Assembly: GCF_008017825.1 (NCBI RefSeq)
Contig: NZ_VRLS01000094.1
Location: 1-64,000, forward strand
Origin: Mesonia sp008017825
Lineage (GTDB): Bacteria > Bacteroidota > Bacteroidia > Flavobacteriales > Flavobacteriaceae
Direction of reading: 5' to 3'
DNA length: 64,000 bases
A model generated the notes under the pieces. The model saw only the letters and a program-made list of their open reading frames with translations. It was not told the DNA's origin and searched no databases. Below are positions 26,253-33,216 of the stretch, one piece after another. A program made the position numbers and the translations under genes. Position 1 is the first letter of the stretch, and every line of letters starts with the position of its first letter.

Positions 26253-28297
26253 ATATGAAATAATTTATTGAAAAATGTATTATGTCTTGCTTGAGCGATA
26301 TCTAAGAGTTTTCTAAATGTCATTACTTCAATATGTAGATTTAACTCTGGTTGAATCTTAAAATAAGTGCCAAACGGTGTTTTTTTCCAGCCTTTACCTT
26401 TATTATATTCTTCAAGTTGTTTAGGGATTACGTCAAGAATAATATAACCAAACTTAGGTGTATTTTTAGTAATAACTACTTGGTTTCCTTTGTAGTTTTT
26501 CTTATCTGGGCGATAAAGAAATTGATCGAAATAAGGTTCTATTAAGTCTGAGTACTCCCAAAAATAATCCCCTTTATTTTTCTGATGAGCTACTTCTCCA
26601 GGTCTTTTAAATTCAAAAATAACCATTGAATTGACTTCTCCAGAATTTCGATTACCAAAACTTATAGGATTGTTAAACATATTTGGGTCATCATCTATAT
26701 CAAAAGTCTCTGTTAAAAGAAGATCTGGTTCTTTTCTACTATTTTTTTGTGAAATTGAAGTAATAGATTTATCCGAAGCAATAAATTTATAATTAATGAA
26801 CCTTTCATCTAATAACCATAAATTATGATTCTCATAAGATATTTGATTATTAGTTAAACCCATAGGAAATATAATATTATGAATATCTTCCTCTAATTTA
26901 TAATTGCCACTTTCGTCAGCATCAAGAAATTTTTCAAATAACTGTATTATAGCTCTTCTTCTAGTCATATAATCTGCAAGACTATCTATATCATATGCAG
27001 TTTTTTCCTTTATGTCATCTTTAATTTGTTCAATAGCTTCTTCACTAATTTGTTTTTCAGATATAAATTTTTCTATATGTTTTTCAACTTTCTTTCTTGC
27101 AGTATAGGATACTTTGTACAAATGTTCCTCCAATTTATCCTCAGATAGATTTGGTGGGATAGAATTGATCAAATTTTCATTCTTTAAAAGACTTCTGTAT
27201 CTCGGTGCTTTTGTAATAATATAATTTTGAATTTCTTTTTTACTTTTATCTCTAGAATCTTTTACAAATTCTTTATATTCATCTTCCAAAACCTTTGTTA
27301 GTTCATTTTCTATATCTTGAAAACTAATAGTATTGGAGTTGTTGAAAAGTAAATTTTCATTTTCTTTTGTAATATTGAAACCATTTCGAGAAGTAAATAC
27401 TTTATTGTTGAGATATTCAGAAACCATATAAACATCTAAATAATATAATTTCCCATTATTAGAAACAGGGTAGTTAAATAGACTATTAAAGTTCTTAATA
27501 TTTTTAGGGTTACCTACAACTCTTGAATTAGCACAATAATAAACGTAATTATTTCTTCTATTTCCTTCTTTTAAAGTTTTAGTTATAAAAATTTTAAATT
27601 CTTCACCTTTAACTGAAAAAGTTCTTTCTTTCTCCTTTGAAACTCTATTAAATAAATCATTTATAACTTCAACATCATCATTATCCTCATCGAATACTTC
27701 AATTCTAGGTAGTGTATCACTCAAATAATAGATTAAACAATGTTGCATTATTTTTTCAGCTACCTCATATGCCGAAATTGCAGTTTCTTCCCTTAAATAA
27801 TCTATTTTACAATGGTTTAGTTCAACTGAAGTTTTATATACATTTAATTTAGACTTTTGCACATCGTGCGCTCCAATTTCATTTTCTACGGTAAATTTAA
27901 AATCCCTCGATGACCATTCACCATCTTCAGTTTTATAATTACTTTTAATATGTAAATTTTTGTATGCTGCCAATACGGTAAATCTACCAATACCTTTGCA
28001 ACCATAATCTTTATTGATCTTTGAGAACGGCGTCTCAAAAGACTTAAAATTACTTTCATTAAATCCATTACCATTGTCAGTTATAATAAATGAATCGATA
28101 GTCCTTATGTTATTAAATTCAGATTGGATAGGATAGGAACCTCTTTTAATTTTAATTTGAATTTTCTTGTCTTTTTTATCTAAAGAAGATTTCTGTAAGC
28201 TAATTATAGAATTAACTACACATTCTAGCATTGGTAAAAACGCATCATCCTTAGTTAAATCAATTGTCTCAACAAAATTACTTACAGGTAAAATCAT
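26249..28297 (-). CDS. GHKL (MORC/Hsp90-like) ATPase fused to PD-(D/E)XK nuclease
   Basis: This 682-residue protein has an N-terminal GHKL ATPase: motif I E25-x-x-x-N29 (LECVVNSIIS), motif II D74-x-G-x-G (ITDNGNGF) and motif III GCKGIGRF (99-106). It continues with an S5-like domain and a long helical region. The C-terminal ~210 residues look like a PD-(D/E)XK nuclease: E470 in KLEEDIHNIIFPMG, D525 in KEPDLLL, and E562-x-K564 in VIFEFKRPG. All catalytic positions are present. MORC/MutL-like ATPases are known in restriction and defence operons. It starts 5 bp after the metallopeptidase gene, forming a two-gene operon. I know no named system with exactly this pair. Confidence 0.8.
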   Translation of the reverse strand: MILPVSNFVETIDLTKDDAFLPMLECVVNSIISLQKSSLDKKDKKIQIKIKRGSYPIQSEFNNIRTIDSFIITDNGNGFNESNFKSFETPFSKINKDYGCKGIGRFTVLAAYKNLHIKSNYKTEDGEWSSRDFKFTVENEIGAHDVQKSKLNVYKTSVELNHCKIDYLREETAISAYEVAEKIMQHCLIYYLSDTLPRIEVFDEDNDDVEVINDLFNRVSKEKERTFSVKGEEFKIFITKTLKEGNRRNNYVYYCANSRVVGNPKNIKNFNSLFNYPVSNNGKLYYLDVYMVSEYLNNKVFTSRNGFNITKENENLLFNNSNTISFQDIENELTKVLEDEYKEFVKDSRDKSKKEIQNYIITKAPRYRSLLKNENLINSIPPNLSEDKLEEHLYKVSYTARKKVEKHIEKFISEKQISEEAIEQIKDDIKEKTAYDIDSLADYMTRRRAIIQLFEKFLDADESGNYKLEEDIHNIIFPMGLTNNQISYENHNLWLLDERFINYKFIASDKSITSISQKNSRKEPDLLLTETFDIDDDPNMFNNPISFGNRNSGEVNSMVIFEFKRPGEVAHQKNKGDYFWEYSDLIEPYFDQFLYRPDKKNYKGNQVVITKNTPKFGYIILDVIPKQLEEYNKGKGWKKTPFGTYFKIQPELNLHIEVMTFRKLLDIAQARHNTFFNKLFHI

Positions 28298-28302
28298 AAA
28301 AT

Positions 28303-28956
28303 TTAAATTTTATTTTTTCGAAATATAGTCTTTTTTTGTTGTAAAACCATTTCAATTTTAGACAGCAATATTTCATAAAATACTCTGTGCTGTATGAGAA
28401 AGTGATTGGTAATATTATTCAATTTGCTTATATCAATATAAATAAATGTTTTCCAATCAAAACTATTCGGATTTTTAACCATATTAATAGGTTTAATTTT
28501 AAAAATATCAGTGAAATAATTTATATTCTCGATTAATAATGGGATATATATATCATCTACATAATTTATAATTTCATTAATCCTTTTCTCATCAATCAAA
28601 AAATTTTTAAACTTATTATAATCATCTACTCCACTTGGTTTTAAATTAATCAACTCACAAAAACAATCTTCAAATTTTGCATATTTATTATTTTTATATA
28701 AATACACTTGTTGTATTATACAACCATATAAAAGATTTATTAAATAATATTTTGGCTTTTGTATCTCTTCTGTGTAAAGATAACCTTTGGGTTCTTTAGG
28801 TTTTGTAACCCCAATATAAAAAGCTTCATAATCAATTAATTCTTCTTTTAAATAAATATGATTTACTTCAATTCCATCTTCTTGTAATCTATATGCGATA
28901 GAGTGTCCTAATTCATGATAAAAAGTAGTATTGAAGTTGATTTCATTTACGTCCAT
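28303..28956 (-). CDS. HEXXH metallopeptidase (FtsH/M41-like peptidase without AAA part)
   Basis: The 217 residues show H14-E-L-G-H18 in TTFYHELGHSIAYRL, a zinc-peptidase HEXXH site. After ~55 residues comes KYYLINLLYGCIIQQVYLY followed by AKFEDCFCELINLK. This resembles the helix and the acidic third ligand of M41 (FtsH) peptidase domains, but there is no AAA ATPase and no membrane span. The first gene of a tight operon, it lies 5 bp before the GHKL-nuclease gene, whose ATPase could take the place of the missing AAA part. A role as protease switch or effector in defence is inference. Confidence 0.65.
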   Translation of the reverse strand: MDVNEINFNTTFYHELGHSIAYRLQEDGIEVNHIYLKEELIDYEAFYIGVTKPKEPKGYLYTEEIQKPKYYLINLLYGCIIQQVYLYKNNKYAKFEDCFCELINLKPSGVDDYNKFKNFLIDEKRINEIINYVDDIYIPLLIENINYFTDIFKIKPINMVKNPNSFDWKTFIYIDISKLNNITNHFLIQHRVFYEILLSKIEMVLQQKKTIFRKNKI

Positions 28957-29043
28957 CTTGATAAATTTCCCCTAAATATAACCCTTCCCTATAAAACTTT
29001 CTTAAAAAATTGCACCAATGATATACAAATGTTTATTTGAAAT

Positions 29044-29165
29044 GCGACAAATAGTTATCTGAAACTTTAAATCAGAAAAAACATTTTATTAATAAGGCGG
29101 TGGGAAGTACTGGTAACGGCTTCAACTTACATCATCTTTAGATGACTGTTTGTCGCACCACCGCC
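29044..29165. repeat. Interlocking inverted repeats upstream of the two-gene operon
   Basis: GCGACAAA (29044-29051) pairs with TTTGTCGC (29149-29156). GGCGGTGG (29096-29103) pairs with CCACCGCC (29158-29165). The arms alternate, A-B-A'-B'. A small hairpin TCATCTTTAGATGA lies between. The patch is much more GC-rich than its surroundings. It could be a transfer origin, a recombination site or a structured RNA. Confidence 0.4.
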
Positions 29166-29337
29166 CGATTTAAATATCTAGTTATGCGACAGACAGATAA
29201 AATCTTAGAAACTCAGATTTTTGAGCAACAGAAAAGAGAACTTTTAAAAACCTTAAATGAGTCTTTTGAGTTAATGCAACATCAACCAACAAAGCAAGTT
29301 TGTAATAAAACTCTACGAGATCTATAAAGAAATTCAA
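29166..29337 (+). pseudogene. Small gene remnant ending in a QPTKQV motif
   Basis: A short plus-strand frame reads MRQTDKILETQIFEQQKREL, LKTLNESFELMQHQPTKQVC and then stops at 29325-29327. A frame change just before the stop would continue KLYEIYKEIQVQA, matching the tail of the remnant at 29833-30063. It is therefore most likely a frameshifted copy of that gene tail. A terminator follows at 29355. Confidence 0.4.
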
Positions 29338-29354
29338 GTCCAAGCTTAAAATCT

Positions 29355-29386
29355 AAAAACCGTAACATTCATGTGTTACGGTTTTT
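29355..29386 (+). terminator. Intrinsic terminator
   Basis: AAAAACCGTAACA and TGTTACGGTTTTT form a 13-bp stem with a six-base loop and a T run. Confidence 0.8.
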
Positions 29387-29541
29387 TTATCTACTTGTAT
29401 TAATAAACAATTAAGTACAGTTATTAACAGTCTAAATGTTGAAAACCTGTGAATTTATATAACCAATTAATCATTCAGTTTAGTCTCTATATAGTTTAAA
29501 TTTGCTCTATATAGTAATGGAACTATCTATATTGAAATAAC

Positions 29542-29567
29542 AAAACCGGAATTGCAGTTCCGGTTTT
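29542..29567 (+). terminator. Intrinsic terminator
   Basis: AAAACCGGAA and TTCCGGTTTT form a 10-bp stem with a six-base loop. No intact gene precedes it, so it probably belongs to a lost gene. Confidence 0.7.
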
Positions 29568-29668
29568 AGTTGATAACGTTTCCAATAAGAAATTAACAAT
29601 GGAAACTTACTATATCCTAATTTTCATGTTTTACCTTTTGATTAGAGAAACAAACAGGTAAAATAAAG

Positions 29669-29697
29669 ACCCATCTGTATAAGCAGGTGGGTTTTTT
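29669..29697 (+). terminator. Intrinsic terminator
   Basis: ACCCATCTG pairs with CAGGTGGGT (one G-U pair), followed by six T residues. No intact gene precedes it. Confidence 0.7.
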
Positions 29698-29832
29698 ATA
29701 ATTGCAAATATAATTTATTCAAATTACTTTTATAAACTTTTTGATGTTTTTATATAAAGTCCACCTTGCCATTTGATAACTATTTATTATTATAATCCCC
29801 TTAACACAATAATAAAAGAACAGTCTCATTAG

Positions 29833-30063
29833 CAAACTTATCAGTGTTTTATATCTACTCTTCAAGATAAGCAACTAGTAAGATTGCCTTTTAAGCTTTG
29901 GGTTGGCCAATACCTTGTTCTAGAAAAAATAGATAATTCTAATCGTATATTTCGTATCAACCAACAAAGTAGGTTTGTAGCAAAACCCTACGAGATCTAT
30001 AAAAAGCACAAGCAGATGCTCAAAATCCAAAAAACCGTAACGCTCAAGTGTTACGGTTTTTAA
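29833..30063 (+). pseudogene. 3' gene remnant (tail KPYEIYKKHKQ)
   Basis: An open plus-strand stretch without a start codon reads DKQLVRLPFKLWVGQYLVLE, NRIFRINQQSRFVAKPYEIY, KKHKQMLKIQK and runs into the terminator. It looks like the C-terminal part of a truncated protein. The same tail is seen in damaged form at 29260-29337 and more distantly at 23860-23920. Confidence 0.45.
30027..30063 (+). terminator. Intrinsic terminator
   Basis: AAAAACCGTAAC and GTTACGGTTTTT flank an eight-base loop. The sequence is a near copy of the terminator at 29355-29386. It also faces the end of the minus-strand gene at 30082. Confidence 0.75.
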
Positions 30064-30081
30064 ATTTTATTTTAGGCGTAT

Positions 30082-30519
30082 TTAAAATTTATGTCTTACA
30101 GTTCTTTCCGTTACGTTTTCGCCATACTTACTTTTGAAGGTTTCTAGCTTTTTTTCGTCTATCACACCATCCCTATTAATAACTTTTTGGTTAATCAACT
30201 CTTTAATTATCCATTTAGAAGTACGACCTAAAAATTTTGTGGTTTCTATCTTAATGTCTTGTTCGGGAAAAAATAACTCTATAAAATCGTCACCTCGGTA
30301 TTCATTAGTTCCGCTAAGGTTGTAATTCCAAAAAATAACTTCATCTTTTGTTTCCGGGTTATAAAAAGATGCTTGATGTGCCATGTTTCTCCTCTCAAAC
30401 TCAAAAACTTTAACATTGTCTATTAAAACGTTTCCTTTCTTAAATTTAACTTTTTGAGCAAAACCAGATAGAGATATGCTTAAGAAAAAAATAGTAATGA
30501 GTAAAAATCTAATTTTCAT
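30082..30519 (-). CDS. Secreted hypothetical protein, 145 residues
   Basis: A signal peptide (RFLLITIFFLSISLSGFA, cleaved before QK) precedes a small mostly beta domain (KVKFKKGNVLIDNVKVFEFE, DEVIFWNYNLSGTNEYRGDD, FIELFFPEQDIKIETTKFLG). A helical end follows (VIDEKKLETFKSKYGENVTE). It is predicted to be periplasmic. No family is recognised. It is a single gene on the minus strand between remnants. Confidence 0.7.
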   Translation of the reverse strand: MKIRFLLITIFFLSISLSGFAQKVKFKKGNVLIDNVKVFEFERRNMAHQASFYNPETKDEVIFWNYNLSGTNEYRGDDFIELFFPEQDIKIETTKFLGRTSKWIIKELINQKVINRDGVIDEKKLETFKSKYGENVTERTVRHKF

Positions 30520-30573
30520 AATTATATGATTTTAAAATTGAGTTAAAAAAATAAACATTTTTTTTAAATTTGG

Positions 30574-30779
30574 TTACCTATTATGACAAGCTGGAATGCA
30601 TTCTATACAACCATCAACATTGTTATATTTTTTTTAGCTTCTACGATTGCAGTATTACAACTAAAGAAGTAAACTAATTCTGAATAACTTTTTATTTTGT
30701 TAAAGTATATACAAGTTTTTTTATGCACTTCATGTTCTCCAGTTGGTTGTGCATTATCATTAACTACGTAATATTCCAT
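30574..30779 (-). pseudogene. Small Cys-rich protein gene, frameshifted in an A8 tract
   Basis: From ATG 30779 the frame reads MEYYVVNDNAQPTGEHEVHK, KTCIYFNKIKSYSELVYFFS, CNTAIVEAKK. It then runs into an eight-A tract that throws it into a short wrong end. In the shifted frame the missing end NNVDGCIECIPACHNR appears and stops at 30574-30576. Small proteins starting YYVVNxNAQ..G.HEVH and ending CxxCxxxCH are, from memory, common uncharacterised genes in Bacteroidota. One base in the A tract separates an intact gene from this one. Confidence 0.6.
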
Positions 30780-30935
30780 AATTAATCTATTTTAGCTAGT
30801 TAATAGATAAAAATAACTTTTTTCTCAAATTATAAAGAGTATTTTTTTATCTACTTACCACAATAATGTCCGTAACAAGAAATTAAGTTAACCTAATCGT
30901 TAGTATACTTATAAAGTGAGCGTATTATTGCGTAA

Positions 30936-31154
30936 CGCTCAAACAAAATTTACACCTACCAAACTATCCCATTTCTTTTTAAATTTCTCAATGAAAAATG
31001 CTACTTATACGTCATTACCCCAGACGGAAATTTTAAAGTTACAGAGGTAGAACCTTTTTATATTACACGCAAAAATTGGGAAATTTACATAGCTCCAGTA
31101 AAAATGTCCGTAGGCGATTTTAACCCTATTTTATACGCAAACAATGTAAAATAA
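30936..31154 (+). pseudogene. 3' remnant of an unknown gene
   Basis: The plus strand is open from 30936 to TAA 31154 without a good start. It reads IPFLFKFLNEKCYLYVITPD, GNFKVTEVEPFYITRKNWEI, YIAPVKMSVGDFNPILYANN. The composition is convincingly protein-like. It is probably the truncated end of a lost gene just left of the TGACAAA repeat cluster. Confidence 0.45.
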
Positions 31155-31160
31155 CCTAAA

Positions 31161-31378
31161 ATGACAAAAAATGACAAAAAATGACAAAAATAATAGGGCA
31201 AATGACAAAAACAAAAAACACGTTTTGTCATTGGGTTAAAATGATCACATATAGACAGTTAAATGCCTTTTTGCTAAAAAATGACAAAACCGCTAAATAA
31301 TTTTTGTCATTTTTCAACCTGTTGAATTTCGGCTTTTTAAGTGCCAAAAATCGCTAAAATGACAAAAAATGACAAAAT
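31161..31378. repeat. Cluster of nine AATGACAAAA-type repeats with 10-bp phasing
   Basis: ATGACAAAA occurs forward at 31161, 31171, 31181, 31202, 31281, 31359 and 31369, and inverted (TTTTGTCAT) at about 31223-31231 and 31302-31310. Within the tight groups the copies are exactly 10 bp apart, one helical turn. It lies just past the 3' end of the integrase gene, inside the island. Such phased repeats fit binding sites for a recombinase, excisionase or replication initiator. The A tracts should also bend the DNA. Confidence 0.75.
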
Positions 31379-31411
31379 TTCGATTTTCAAACCCAACTCA
31401 TTTTATTTTTT

Positions 31412-32590
31412 CTAAAAATTAAAATCTAAATCTCTTAAAAATTCATCTGCTTTATAATTTCTTGGAGCGTAGGTTTCGGTAATTTTTATATCGTGATGCC
31501 TAGCTTGATCTCTAATTTTTATAAGCGGCACATCTAAGTAAAATAATTCGGTTATTCCGGTATCTTTTAGGGAGTAAAATTGATACTTGCTTTCAAAATT
31601 TAGAGCGTTACGCATTTTAGCCCATTCGTCTGAAACTTTTTTAGGTTCTAATTTATTTTTCCCTGTCTTAAAATTTTCATTAGAAAACAAAAAATCATCT
31701 ACAAAAGAAGTGTCAATATGTTTTGCTAAAAGAATTTTTAGTTTTTTAGGTATCGTAACAATTCCGTCTTTATTGTTTTTAGAAATTTCCGCAGGAATAA
31801 ATACCGTACTCTTTTTTAAATCTATATTCTTTACTTGCAGCTTGGTTAGTTCCGTTCTACGGATAAAACAAAAATAAACTAACAAACAAAGCGTTAAATA
31901 CTCTTTAGATATTCTCGATTGATATTTAAAAATATCGTTTCTTAAATAGGTAGGTAATATTTCACGCTTCTTTTTCCCCACTTTTCGTTTAGAAATTTTT
32001 AAAGTTGGGTTGCTTGGTAAATATTTTCTATCTACCATAAAAACGCAAAGTTGACTATAAAAAGAAAGATAATTGTTGCTAGTCCTAGCGGTTCTTTTTT
32101 TATCATAATAAATATGATCTAAAAACTCTATAATAAAAGTACGGTCAAATTGAATGGTAAATAAATCTTCTTTACCTCTTTCTTTAAGGTAGCCCTCTAT
32201 ATTTTTTGCGTAGGAAGTGTAAGATCTGTAAGTATCTTTTCTTAGAAGGTTATCATTTAATTTTCTTTCAGCTTGACCTAAAAACTTCTCCAAAACATCT
32301 ACGAGCTTAAAAAATTCATTATCTGCGTAGCCGTCAAAGAGCGGAGACCACCCTTTTTCTAATTTTTTATTTATTTCCGAACACATGCGCTTTGCGTAAC
32401 GCATCCTTACTGTTTTATTGGAATATTTTTTTACTCGTCTCCTAAAGAGTTTCATTTTCTGTTCTCCAGGAACTTTTACACGAAAATAAATACGCCAATC
32501 ATTACCGTTTAAACCGCCTATTTCGGCAGGTTCAAAATCTAAAAAAATTTCTTTGTGAGTTGCGGAATGTGAATTTTGATTTGTGGACAT
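31412..32590 (-). CDS. Tyrosine recombinase/integrase of the tRNA-Met island
   Basis: This 392-residue recombinase has an N-terminal arm-type domain (about 15-90), a SAM-like core-binding domain (about 95-195) and a catalytic domain from about 220. R244/R245 (CFIRRTEL) is box I. Box II reads YSLKDTG (K342) where HxLRHT is usual. H365/H366 and nucleophile Y374 lie in QARHHDIKITETYAPR. It is therefore a divergent but probably active member of a Bacteroidota-specific subfamily. Its start is 110 bp from the tRNA-Met fragment at 32701, as expected for an integrase next to its attachment site. Confidence 0.9.
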   Translation of the reverse strand: MSTNQNSHSATHKEIFLDFEPAEIGGLNGNDWRIYFRVKVPGEQKMKLFRRRVKKYSNKTVRMRYAKRMCSEINKKLEKGWSPLFDGYADNEFFKLVDVLEKFLGQAERKLNDNLLRKDTYRSYTSYAKNIEGYLKERGKEDLFTIQFDRTFIIEFLDHIYYDKKRTARTSNNYLSFYSQLCVFMVDRKYLPSNPTLKISKRKVGKKKREILPTYLRNDIFKYQSRISKEYLTLCLLVYFCFIRRTELTKLQVKNIDLKKSTVFIPAEISKNNKDGIVTIPKKLKILLAKHIDTSFVDDFLFSNENFKTGKNKLEPKKVSDEWAKMRNALNFESKYQFYSLKDTGITELFYLDVPLIKIRDQARHHDIKITETYAPRNYKADEFLRDLDFNF

Positions 32591-32667
32591 TTTTTTTTTA
32601 ACCGATTACACCGATTAAAAAATTGTTATTACCCATATTTTACCCAGACAAACGGTATAAAAACCGC

Positions 32668-32693
32668 AAAACCCCTGCTACTGCAGGGGTTTT
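32668..32693. terminator. Intrinsic terminator between integrase and tRNA fragment
   Basis: AAAACCCCTGC and GCAGGGGTTTT form a perfect 11-bp stem around TACT. It lies directly next to the tRNA-Met 3' end and probably served that tRNA gene. Confidence 0.8.
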
Positions 32694-32700
32694 ATTAAAT

Positions 32701-32746
32701 CTAGTAGCGGGAACTGGACTCGAACCAGTGACCTTCGGGTTATGAG
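32701..32746 (-). repeat. 3' part of tRNA-Met (CAT), right att-like copy
   Basis: On the minus strand 32746-32705 reads as tRNA from the anticodon loop CTCATAA through stem CCCGA, variable AGGTC, T arm ACTGG-TTCGAGT-CCAGT and acceptor TCCCGCT to discriminator A. The upstream sequence does not complete the anticodon stem, D arm or acceptor, so it is a 42-nt fragment rather than a tRNA gene. Bases 32701-32718 repeat at 19958-19975. This marks an integration junction. Confidence 0.8.
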
Positions 32747-32947
32747 TTTAAGCAATCTTATATAACAGAATATTTTAAAATTTTAAAAAGTTTTGTTTCT
32801 AATCCTTTATATTTTAGTATATTGATTCTTACTTAAGTTATAAATTAATACAATAAGTTCTAAAATATATTCGAGTTAATCGTGAGTTCAGAATTACTCT
32901 AGACCTTAAAACCCTATAAAATATAGGCTGACGAGATGGTTTTCATC

Positions 32948-32963
32948 ATCCTGCCACCCCGAC
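32948..32963 (+). repeat. tRNA-Pro-like 3' end, candidate att site of the conjugative element
   Basis: ATCCTGCCACCCCGAC matches the end of bacterial tRNA-Pro (T-loop end, T stem CCTGC, acceptor CACCCCG, discriminator A). The sequence before it does not continue the tRNA. A terminator lies 24 bp downstream and the IntDOT-like integrase 254 bp downstream. I infer the left end of the conjugative element; the partner end would lie beyond 64000. Confidence 0.55.
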
Positions 32964-32986
32964 AAATTATAGTATCAATCTATAAC

Positions 32987-33020
32987 AAAAACCTGTTAAT
33001 CGTATGATTTTCAGGTTTTT
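32987..33020 (+). terminator. Intrinsic terminator past the tRNA-Pro-like end
   Basis: AAAAACCTG and CAGGTTTTT form a 9-bp stem around a 16-base loop, with a T run on the plus strand. Confidence 0.65.
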
Positions 33021-33216
33021 CTGTTTTTAAGAATATCATAAGAATTGATATGTTTTGATTAAAAATGTCAACAAATCGGATAACAAATTAAAATTTCAAA
33101 AAGTGTTGACCAGATTTATGACCAACGGTCTGCTAATCAATAAATAAATGTATCTTTATAAGTGATTTGACTTTCGTCTGATAACAACGAATTATTGTTA
33201 ACTAAAAGACGAAATA

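Larger units (their letters stand above)
29282..30063 (+). repeat. Pair of diverged ~105-bp direct repeats, each ending in a terminator
   Basis: 29282-29386 and 29956-30063 share ATCAACCAACAAAG, then GTTTGTA, then CTACGAGATCTATAAA, and finish with almost the same hairpin (AACCGTAAC / GTTACGGTT). They look like the 3' ends of two related genes with their terminators. The intervening 570 bp hold two further hairpins. Confidence 0.55.

Noticed and set aside
30583..30672. A 29-residue single-span peptide on the plus strand (MTSWNAFYTTINIVIFFLAS)
   Set aside because: It lies antisense to the clear Cys-rich small-protein remnant at 30574-30779, which explains the sequence better.
31161..31378. A CRISPR array or plain low-complexity A-rich tract
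   Set aside because: Copies are about 10 bp without spacers of constant size. Both orientations occur and the TGAC core is kept, which points to protein binding sites instead.
32701..32790. A complete tRNA-Met gene
   Set aside because: Only the part from the anticodon loop to the 3' end is present. The upstream bases do not form the anticodon stem, D arm or acceptor, so it is an integration fragment.
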